Program-made: the position numbers and the translations under genes
The notes under the pieces: generated by a model
Told to the model about the DNA's origin: nothing
Seen by the model: only the letters and a program-made list of their open reading frames with translations
Database searches by the model: none
Source of the DNA: JAKFWF01 sp963741505
Lineage (GTDB): Bacteria; Pseudomonadota; Alphaproteobacteria; Rhizobiales; Hyphomicrobiaceae
Length of the DNA: 64,000 nucleotides
Direction of reading: 5' to 3'
Assembly: GCA_963741505.1 (NCBI GenBank)
Contig: CAVUIJ010000011.1
Coordinates: forward strand, 115,135-179,134
Shown: in pieces, positions 55,559-62,924 of the stretch
Numbering within the stretch: position 1 is the first letter of the stretch
Layout: the number at the start of each line of letters is the position of its first letter

Positions 55559-55897
55559 ATGGCTGTACCAACTGATAGCGAGACTTGGCTCATCGAAGCG
55601 GGTGACGCGGTTATTCGCAAGATAGCTTGCGGCGGCATTGAGTGCCTTTCGCCTTGGGAGACGCTTGTCTATTGCTTTTGGGTTGCGGACTACGGAATGA
55701 GGAATGCAGGTGATCTCGAGACGGCAACCGACGTTTATCCTGAATTTCATTTGAACGGCCGGCGAATTGCAGAGGCGTTGTCACTTCAATTAACGCACGA
55801 AGCCTTCTCGCTGTCTAAGAGTGACCTTGAGCGAGAGTATTTCGATCGATTTGAGTCGATCTGCAATGAGATGAAGGCGCCGGGTCGGAGTGAGTAA
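55559..55897 (+). CDS. hypothetical protein of atypical composition
   Basis: A 112-residue acidic protein starting MAVPTDSETWLIEAGD. The middle has SPWETLVYCFWVADYGMRNAG, and the rest is helical and charged. No family was recognised with confidence; small acidic proteins of this kind include immunity proteins of toxin systems, but no toxin is visible. Its GC is well below that of its neighbours. The following methyltransferase gene shares this low GC. Confidence 0.55.
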   Translation: MAVPTDSETWLIEAGDAVIRKIACGGIECLSPWETLVYCFWVADYGMRNAGDLETATDVYPEFHLNGRRIAEALSLQLTHEAFSLSKSDLEREYFDRFESICNEMKAPGRSE

Positions 55898-55997
55898 GTG
55901 GGAAGCGGTGGGAGCTGCTATTTACCCTTTGCGACATCGATCTTCACGCGACTATTCTGTCCACAAGCGTCCACTTGAACTATCTCTCGGAGACACG

Positions 55998-56763
55998 ATG
56001 TCGGTTCCGCTGTCTCTCCCGCCAGAGAACCTGCGCATTTGGGTCGGGCCATTTTCCGACGCCGAGTTGTTCACCCGAAGCGGTGAGGAGATGGTCGCTG
56101 AGATCGTCACCCTCTGCGGTCTGGCTCCAAATGCGCAGGTGTTGGACGTAGGCTGTGGTTGCGGGCGGTTGTCGCGCCCTCTTGCCGGTCACCTAGGTTC
56201 TGAAGGCCGCTATGAAAGATTTCGACGTAGCACCAATACTGATCGATTGGTGTAAGCAACAGTTGGAGCCACTGCTGGCGAACTTTCATTTCTTGGTTGT
56301 AGATGTCCGCACGCCAGATCGCAATCCGGAAGGCGCCGTTGCTCCTGCTGCCTCTCGTTTTCCCTTCGCCGACAACACCTTCGACTTGGCCCCCGTATCT
56401 TCCGTCTTCACACACATGTTGCCTGACGAAATCACGAATTATGTTGCCGAGCTTTCGCGTGTGCTGAAGCCGGACGGGAGCTGCTTTTTGTCAGTGTTCC
56501 TGTTCGACGGCGAGGCTGAATTGGCTGTTGCCGAGGGCTCGACGATATTCGATTTCCGGCATGCCATAGGGCCTTGCTTCACCTTTGAGCCGGAACATCC
56601 AGATGAAGGGATTGCCTGCCAGAAGCAATGGTTTCTTGAGCTCGTCGAACGCAACGGGTTTCGCATTGATGTGGTGCAGGCCGAAAACTGGCGACGGGTT
56701 CGATCCTACCAGGTTTCGCAGGACTACGTTGTCGCACGGAAGCACGTCATCCGGTCCAGTTGA
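55998..56763 (+). pseudogene. class I SAM-dependent methyltransferase, one +1 frameshift
   Basis: Corrected length is 254 residues. It has the SAM loop VLDVGCGCGRLSRPLAGHL, a DVRTPDRNP acidic segment, FPFADNTFDLAPVSSVFTHM and AELSRVLKPDGSCFLSVFLF, the typical order of a class I methyltransferase. An extra A in AAA 56215-56217 breaks the frame between YE and FDVAPILIDWC. ATG 55998 has GGAG nearby. The target is unknown; small-molecule or glycan methylation is usual. Its GC is low compared with the surrounding 65% or so. Confidence 0.75.
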
Positions 56764-56898
56764 GTCTGCAACCGGCCCCAAGCAGCCAACCTAATCAATC
56801 ACGCGCGTGCAGCACCGCTGGATCAGCGACGATCGACAGCATGACGTCCGTGCCGTCTTCCTTCGCAGCCGTCTGGACTGCCCTGCTCAAGCCATCCC

Positions 56899-58128
56899 CT
56901 ACCGCTTCACATTCGCGATGCGCTCCGGCACGCCCATTTCCTTGTGGCAGACCTCGGCCAAGGCCGCGACGCCGGCGCGGATCACGTCCTTTGACGGATA
57001 AGCGAAACACAGGCGCAGCTGGCGCTTGTTGCGGCCGGGCGCCAGCGACCATTCGGGGCCAGGGTTGATGGCGATGCCGTGCTTCGCCGCTACCTGGAAC
57101 AGCTTCATGGTGTCGACCTGCTCGGGCAGCTTCACCCACAGGAAGATGCCGCCGCGCGGGACTTCGAACTCGGCCGCCGTGCCGAACTGCTCGGCAAGCG
57201 CCTCGACCATCGTTTCGGCCTTGGCCTTCAAGGCGACGTTGAGCTTCTTCACGTGCGCGTCGAAATGGGCGTTGCAGAATTCCGCCAGCACCATCTGCTC
57301 GATCGCCGGCGTGCCGGCGTCGGTCTTGAGTGCGATCAGACGCGATAGCGCGTCCCACCCCGCCACGATGTAGCCGATGCGCAAGGCCGGCGCGACCGAC
57401 TTCGAGAACGAGCCGATGTGCAGGATGCCGGTCCAGTCGGTGAGGCCCTTGATCGCCGGCGGCCGGCGGCCGTCGAACACCAGGTCCGAATAGCACTCGT
57501 CCTCGAAGATCGGCACGCCGTAGGCTTGCGCCAGCCGGATCATCTCGAGCCGGCGCTGCTGCGGCATGATGGTGGCGGTCGGGTTCTGGATGGTCGGGAT
57601 CGTATAGATGTACTTCGGCTTGATGCCCCTGGCCTTCAAGTCGGCCAGCGCGTTGGCGAGCGCGTCCATCCGCATGCCGTCATGGTCGAGGGGAATGTCG
57701 ACCATCCGGGCGCTGCAGCGCTGCAGCTTGGTGATCGTGCCGCCGTAGTTGTCCTGCTCGATGATCGCTGTGTCGCCGGGCGCGATCAGCATCGAATTGA
57801 TCAGGTCCATGCCCTGCAGCGAGCCCGACGTGATGAGGATGTCGTCGGTGGTGCAGGTGATGCCGGCATGCGTCTTCAGCTTCCTTACGAGGAATTCGCG
57901 CAACGGCAGGTAGCCCTGCGGGCCACTCGTCATGCCGTACATCGCCAGGTTGCGCGCCTCGCGCTGCATCACGGCGGTGACGGCGGCGGTGAGATCGGCG
58001 GCCGGCAGGCTGTCGGGGTCATTGTGGCCGCCGACGAAATTGTACTTTGGGAAGCCGGTGAATTTGACCGCGGCGGGGGGCAGGTCCGGGCGCACGACGG
58101 ACGCGAAATCGAAGGCGGGCGTGGTCAC
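56899..58128 (-). CDS. PLP-dependent aminotransferase, class I/II (LysN/AadR-like)
   Basis: A 409-residue fold-type I aminotransferase. It has YGMTSGPQGYLPLREFL near residue 65, LITSGSLQGMDLINSML near 100, IPTIQNPTATIMPQQRR near 180, and the PLP-lysine loop HIGSFSKSVAPALRIGY near 245, with RLCFAYPS (substrate Arg region) near the end. This group includes 2-aminoadipate and aromatic or branched-chain aminotransferases; the substrate is unresolved. The chosen start is GTG 58128 with GGAG eight bases upstream; longer upstream starts precede non-conserved sequence. Confidence 0.9.
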   Translation of the reverse strand: MTTPAFDFASVVRPDLPPAAVKFTGFPKYNFVGGHNDPDSLPAADLTAAVTAVMQREARNLAMYGMTSGPQGYLPLREFLVRKLKTHAGITCTTDDILITSGSLQGMDLINSMLIAPGDTAIIEQDNYGGTITKLQRCSARMVDIPLDHDGMRMDALANALADLKARGIKPKYIYTIPTIQNPTATIMPQQRRLEMIRLAQAYGVPIFEDECYSDLVFDGRRPPAIKGLTDWTGILHIGSFSKSVAPALRIGYIVAGWDALSRLIALKTDAGTPAIEQMVLAEFCNAHFDAHVKKLNVALKAKAETMVEALAEQFGTAAEFEVPRGGIFLWVKLPEQVDTMKLFQVAAKHGIAINPGPEWSLAPGRNKRQLRLCFAYPSKDVIRAGVAALAEVCHKEMGVPERIANVKR

Positions 58129-58250
58129 GAGGTTGGCTCCATCGTTGCGGCGGCAGACGTTTCCGCAAGCCTCGTAACATCGCCCTTGGGGATTTGATAC
58201 CGCCGCCGCTGCAACGCTGAAGCGTCGCTGCGCATGCTTCGGTGTGGCGG

Positions 58251-58496
58251 TCAACCGCCGACCAGCGGCGGCAGGATGTAGACTTCCGCCCCCTCCGGGA
58301 TCGGCTGCAGGAACGCACCGCGGTAGATCGTGCCGTTAACGGCGACGGTGACGCCGCGGTCGAGGATCGGCTTCAATTGCGGGTATTGCTCGCCGAGGCG
58401 GATCAACATCTCGCGGATGGTGGTCGCCTCGACATCGAATTCCTTGACGCCGCCGGCCTGGCTCATCAGAGGTCCGCCGAGCTTGACGCGGAGCAT
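58251..58496 (-). CDS. MoaD/ThiS-family ubiquitin-like protein
   Basis: An 81-residue beta-grasp protein ending in the diagnostic di-glycine (ILPPLVGG), which is adenylated and charged with sulfur in family members. It starts MLRVKLGGPLMS. The sulfur-carrier role fits molybdenum cofactor assembly, and the gene lies between a molybdenum hydroxylase subunit gene and an aminotransferase gene on the same strand. A second MoaD or an accessory carrier is plausible. A dispersed repeat separates it from the hydroxylase gene. Confidence 0.85.
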   Translation of the reverse strand: MLRVKLGGPLMSQAGGVKEFDVEATTIREMLIRLGEQYPQLKPILDRGVTVAVNGTIYRGAFLQPIPEGAEVYILPPLVGG

Positions 58497-58596
58497 GGTC
58501 GGAATCCTCGAGAGCAGGTTCAAGCTTCTTGGGGGCGGGGCACACAAGATTTCATGCGCTATTGCGATGGTCGTAGGCGGAGTCGAGAGGCGCTCC

Positions 58597-58849
58597 TGCC
58601 CTCCCCCCCGCCCCTTCGGGGGAGAGGGCAGAGGCCGGCCCTCTTGCCGGCCGAGGGTGAGGGGCGGCGGCTTGATCGAAAGCAATTTCGCAATTGCTCC
58701 GCCGCCCGATGGTGCCTGGCTTCAGCCTGGCACCACTGCTCGATGGCCGGGTGCCAGGCTGAAGCCAGGCACCCTACGTCGGAGCAAGCGGCTGCCCCTC
58801 ACCCTGATGCTCTCCCCCTACGCGCGATAAGCGCTAGGGGGAGAGGGGA
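58597..58849 (+). repeat. dispersed two-hairpin intergenic repeat, copy 3, with nested element
   Basis: The left hairpin unit (CCCTCCCCCCCGCCCC...GGGGGAGAGGG), GGCCGGCC block and AGGGTGAGGGGCGGC block match copy 1. The right unit ends GCGCTAGGGGGAGAGGGG. A paired 24-bp palindrome of another family is nested in the middle at 58711-58773. Confidence 0.65.
58711..58773. repeat. paired 24-bp palindromic repeat, copy 2
   Basis: Units 58711-58734 and 58750-58773 match those at 46030-46088 almost exactly, with the same GGTGCC/GGCACC ends, but the spacer is 15 rather than 11 bases. It is inserted inside dispersed repeat copy 3. Confidence 0.7.
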
Positions 58850-58873
58850 AGAACGCTCACCCCCCAAAACCCA

Positions 58874-61143
58874 TCACCCCTTCTTCTCTGCCAACGCCTT
58901 CAGCAACCTCGGCGGCGACATCGGGATCTGCGTCATGTGCACGCCGGTGGCGGACGCGATGGCGTTGGCGATGGTGGCGAGCGGCGGCACGATCGGGGTT
59001 TCGCCGACGCCGCGCACGCCGTAGGGGTGACCGGGGTTCGGCACCTCGACGATTACGGTGTCGATCATCGGCACGTCGGAGGCGACGGCGACGCGGTAGT
59101 CGAGGAAGCCGGCATTCTGCAGCCGGCCGTCGGCGCCATAGACGTATTCCTCGTTGAGCGCCCAGCCGATGCCCTGCACCGCGCCGCCCTGGAATTGGCC
59201 CTCGACGTAGCTCGGATGCACCGCCTTGCCAGCGTCCTGGCACACGGTGTAGCGCACGACCCGAACAGCGCCGGTCTCGCGGTCGACCTCGACGTCGGCG
59301 ATGTGGGTGCCGAAACTGACGCCGGCGCCGTCGGCGTTGACCTCGAAGTGGCCGGCGATCGGGCCGCCGGTGCTGGCGAACTGCGCCGCGATGTCTTTCA
59401 GCGACAGCGGCGGCGAACTTGCCGGCGTTGGCGCCGGCAGGCTTGGCGTGGCCTTTCTCCCAGACCACCGCGTCCTTCGGGATGCCCCAGATGGCGGCGG
59501 CGCGGCCGCACAGTTTCTGCACCGCATCGCGGGCGGCATTGATCGTCGCCATGCCGGCGGAGAACGTCACGCGCGCTGCCGTCGGTGATGTCGCAGAAGC
59601 CGATCGACGAGGTATCGCCGACGATCGCACTGACCTGGTCATAGGGGATGCCGAGCTCCTCCGCCGCCATCAGGCACATCGAGGCGCGACTGCCGCCGAT
59701 GTCGGGCATGCCGGTCGTCACGCCGACCGTGCCGTCGGCGTTGACGGTCAGCGAGACCGAGGTATTGCCGCCGAAGTTGAACCAGAAACCGCAGGCGACG
59801 CCGCGGCCCTGGCCTTGTCTCAGCGGCGCCTTGTAGTGCGGATGCTTCTTCGCCGCCTCCAGCGTCTGCTTGAGGCCGATCGTGCCATAGGTCGGGCCGA
59901 ACGAGGACTTGGTGCCGTCGCCGGCGGCGTTCTTCAGTCGCAGGTCGATCGCGTCCATGCCGATCTTTTCGGCCAGTTCCTGCACCACGCTCTCGACGGC
60001 GAAGGTCGCCATCGGCGCGCTCGGCGCGCGATAGGGTGCAAGCTTCGGCCGGTTGGCGACCACGTCCCAGGCGGTGACATCGACGTTCTCGAGATCGTAG
60101 CAGGCGAACGCCGCCATCGCGCCCATGTCGACCAGCGAGCCCGGCCAAGCGCCGCCCTGGAATTTCAGCTCGGCCTCGCCGGCGGTGATGCGGCCGTCCT
60201 TCTTGACGCCGATCTTGACGCGAATGCAGGTGCTGGCGGTCGGGCCGGTGGCGCGGAACACATCCTCGCGGCTCATGACGAGCTTCACCGGCCTGCCCGA
60301 CTTGCGCGACAGCGCGAGCGCCACCGGCTCGAGGAACACGGTCGTCTTGCCGCCGAAGCCGCCGCCGATCTCGGACGCCGTCACGCGCAGGCGCGAGGCA
60401 TCGAGACCGAGCAGGCCGGCGCAGGTGGTGCGCACCATGAAATGGCCCTGGGTACACACCCACAGCTCGCCGCTGCCGTCGGCGCGCAGGTTGGCGAGGC
60501 AGGCGTGCGGCTCGATGTAGCCCTGGTGCGTGGCGGCGGTACGAAAGGTGCGCTCGATCACCACGTCGGCGGCCTTGAAGCCCTTCGCCACGTCGCCATG
60601 GCCGAACTGGTAGCGGTGGGCGATGTTCGACGGCTTCTTCGGCGTCGGCTCCACGCCCTTGGTGAACATGTCGTCGTGCAGCACCGGCGCGTCCGGCTTC
60701 ATCGCCTCCTCGACGTCGGTGACGTGCGGCAGCACCTCGTACGTGACCTTGATCAGCTTCAGCGCTTCGCGCGCGATCAGCGGCGTGACCGCGGCGACGG
60801 CCGCCACCGCGTGGCCATCGTAGAACACCTTGCCGCGCGCCATCACATTGCACAGCACGACGTGCAGATCCTCGTTGCCGCCGGTCAGGTCGGGCAAGTC
60901 GTCGGCGGTGACCACCGCTTTGACGCCGTCGAGCTTCAGCGCCTTCGCGGTGTCGATCTTCTTGATGCGGGCGTGCGCGTGCGGACTGCGCAGGATGGCG
61001 CCGTGCAGCATGCCGGGCGCAAACATGTCGGCGCCGAAGCGGGCGCGGCCGGTCACCTTGTCGATGCCGTCCGGGCGCAGCGGCCGCGTGCCGACGACGT
61101 CGAACTTCTGCTTCAAGAGATGCGGTTTGCTGTCTTGCGGCAT
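58874..61143 (-). pseudogene. xanthine dehydrogenase-family molybdopterin-binding subunit, two +1 frameshifts
   Basis: The large subunit of a molybdenum hydroxylase (CO dehydrogenase/xanthine dehydrogenase family). Corrected length is 755 residues. It has the N-terminal hammerhead domain, the cofactor motif EIGGGFGGKTTVFLEP near residue 265, KLAPYRAPSAPMA near 365, and RGVGETPIVPPLA with the catalytic Glu near 715. Extra bases at 59571-59577 (GCGCGC) and 59405-59413 (GGCGGCG) break the frame; correction gives TDGSRVTFSAGMA and KFAALSLKDIAA. The FAD and 2Fe-2S partner genes are absent from the window. The substrate is not predictable from these motifs. Confidence 0.85.
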
Positions 61144-61318
61144 GACGGGCCTCCGATGGCGGGATGCTGCTTAGAGACTAGCGCGGAGAGCCGGTCATGC
61201 GCCAGGGGCGGCAAGACCAGGGTCTGCGCGCGCCGGCAGCGTACGGCGTGGTGGCCGTCGTCGATGGCGCGAAGGACTGCCGCCGTTACCGGACCGGCCC
61301 TGCCGCCGCGGCAAGCGG

Positions 61319-61459
61319 TTCCACTGGGGACCTGGCATCGATTTCTGGTTCTACGACGGCTACGACTATGGTGATTGCAGCTGGTTGCGTCGCAAGGCCA
61401 TCGCAACCGGTAGCCGCTACTGGTGGCACCGCTATCGGCTCTGCCGGGCGAGCTGGTGA
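61319..61459 (+). pseudogene. C-terminal part of a small Tyr/Trp-rich secreted protein, 5' end not found
   Basis: This frame encodes FHWGPGIDFWFYDGYDYG and then ATGSRYWWHRYRLC, a tail often seen in short exported proteins of Bradyrhizobium relatives. Upstream in the same frame the sequence becomes Arg-rich and no signal peptide is found, so the start is lost or shifted. It lies in the gap between the molybdenum hydroxylase and tRNA-Gly. Confidence 0.35.
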
Positions 61460-61562
61460 ATTGGCGGCTGGCTGATCGCGGCCGTTCGCCGGCGCGATCA
61501 GCGAGCCTGCCTCTTCACAACCGGGATGCGAACCGCTAGACAAACCCGCGCAGACACCATGT

Positions 61563-61636
61563 GCGGGTGTAGCTCAATGGTAGAGCAGCAGCCTTCCAAG
61601 CTGAATACGAGGGTTCGATTCCCTTCACCCGCTCCA
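61563..61636 (+). tRNA. tRNA-Gly (anticodon TCC)
   Basis: 74 bases with encoded CCA. The acceptor stem GCGGGTG pairs with CACCCGC, the D arm is TAGCTCAATGGTAGAGCA, the anticodon loop CTTCCAA carries TCC, and the T arm is GAGGGTTCGATTCCCTT. Its 3' end is 48 bases from the integrase stop, so it is a likely attachment site. Confidence 0.96.
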
Positions 61637-61684
61637 ACACTTAGCTCAATTGAGGTGCCTGTGTTTGCAATGGTGTGTACAATC

Positions 61685-62737
61685 TCAATTCGTTCTTTGT
61701 TCCCAACGCAGGATCGCGGCGCGGGCTAATTTTTCTTGATTCACCATTTTTGCGTAGTGCTCGACCATTGTTCGGCTCTGTCCTGTGATAGCCGCCACCT
61801 CGGCGTCCGTGCATCCGGCTTCGAGCAATGTCACAACCGCTGATTTGCGCAGCCCGTGAAACACAAGGCCACGATCCGCCACCTTCGCCGGACGGTGTTT
61901 TGCCCATACGTTCTGGAATCCCTTGCCCCATGGACGACCCTTAGCCGTCGTTGCGATCGTGACGGCGGTTCTCGGTGCGATTTCCAAAATTGCCTTCAGA
62001 TCTCGATGCAGCGGTATGATCAGCTCTTTGCCGGTCTTGCCCTGTTTCACAGCAAGGAGGCCGCCAGCATTGATTGCACTCCAGCGCATTGCCAGTACGT
62101 CAGAGAGTCGCTGGCCGGTGTAGAGGGCCAGGGCAACCGTTCTCCAAAGGTCGGGCCGCAACGTTTTTTCTGCGTGTTCAATCACGTCCCAAGGCCATGG
62201 TGCGTAGCCCTCGCCTGCTTGCAGTTGCTTTACTTCCCGGCACGGATTGTCCGGGCGGTAGCCTCGCGGAACTGACCAGCTCAGTATGGAGCCAAGGCAC
62301 CTGAGCAGGTTGTTCGCAGTTGCGGGCGTCGCTGAAAACTGATCGCGAAGCGTCAAGACGTGCTTCGGCTCGATCCCTTTCACATCGAGATTGCCCCAGG
62401 CGGATACGATCCGCTTGCGGTGCCGTGCCCACTCCCGTTGCGTGCTGGGCTTGAGGGACGACCATTCCGGACTCGCCTCCCAAGCGGCATCAAGTGCTGC
62501 AACGGTATCGACCCGCAATACAGGTGCCGGTAGCTGCATAAGCCGCGCGTACTCTGCCCAGAACTCTGGAGCACGAAAATCATCCGGTAGCCGTACCCGC
62601 TTCTCAGCCCTTGCTGTTCCGCGATGTTTGTGCAGGTACAGATACGGTCGTCCGGTGCTGTTGCGGACCATGACGACGTGTGGGGGCAATTTCAGAGACA
62701 CGGCGGGCTCCGGCGTCGTAGGGATCGGACTGAGCAT
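61685..62737 (-). CDS. tyrosine-type site-specific recombinase (phage/island integrase)
   Basis: A 350-residue integrase. It has a core-binding SAM-like region near residues 80-165 and a catalytic domain with the box I Arg in LYTGQRLSDVLAM, the His/Arg pair in FHGLRKSAVVTLLEAG and the nucleophile Tyr in TMVEHYAKMVNQE. The ATG at 62737 has GAGGAG nine bases upstream; an ATG 13 codons earlier is possible. It lies tail-on to tRNA-Gly, the normal layout of an element integrated in a tRNA 3' end. Lower GC than the surroundings agrees with acquisition. Confidence 0.93.
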   Translation of the reverse strand: MLSPIPTTPEPAVSLKLPPHVVMVRNSTGRPYLYLHKHRGTARAEKRVRLPDDFRAPEFWAEYARLMQLPAPVLRVDTVAALDAAWEASPEWSSLKPSTQREWARHRKRIVSAWGNLDVKGIEPKHVLTLRDQFSATPATANNLLRCLGSILSWSVPRGYRPDNPCREVKQLQAGEGYAPWPWDVIEHAEKTLRPDLWRTVALALYTGQRLSDVLAMRWSAINAGGLLAVKQGKTGKELIIPLHRDLKAILEIAPRTAVTIATTAKGRPWGKGFQNVWAKHRPAKVADRGLVFHGLRKSAVVTLLEAGCTDAEVAAITGQSRTMVEHYAKMVNQEKLARAAILRWEQRTN

Positions 62738-62924
62738 CAACCAGGACTCCTCGAGTTGCAAGTCGTGCCTGAACATCGTCCCAGCTCCATAGTCGTGCTT
62801 CGCCGATTTGGATCGGACCAGGAAGCAGCCCGCGCTTTACGAGCTGATCGATGGCGCCGGGTGCAAGGTCCAGTCGCTTGGCCAGCGTTTCTCGCTTCAT
62901 GTAGTCCGGCCAAAGGTCGGTCAT
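62604..62924 (-). CDS. helix-turn-helix excisionase-like protein
   Basis: A 106-residue protein with an AlpA/MerR-type winged helix in its first 55 residues (KRETLAKRLDLAPGAIDQLV, then GEARLWSWDDVQARL). Such proteins act as excisionase or directionality factor for a neighbouring integrase. It overlaps the integrase start by about 130 bases, in a different frame. Its ATG overlaps the stop of the transporter gene upstream (ATGA). The tail beyond residue 60 is low-complexity. Confidence 0.75.
   Translation of the reverse strand: MTDLWPDYMKRETLAKRLDLAPGAIDQLVKRGLLPGPIQIGEARLWSWDDVQARLATRGVLVDAQSDPYDAGARRVSEIAPTRRHGPQQHRTTVSVPAQTSRNSKG

Noticed and set aside
16327..61143. Programmed +1 ribosomal frameshifting as the cause of the broken genes
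   Set aside because: Shift sites share no slippery motif, occur in unrelated housekeeping genes, and sit mostly in homopolymers. Insertion errors explain them better.
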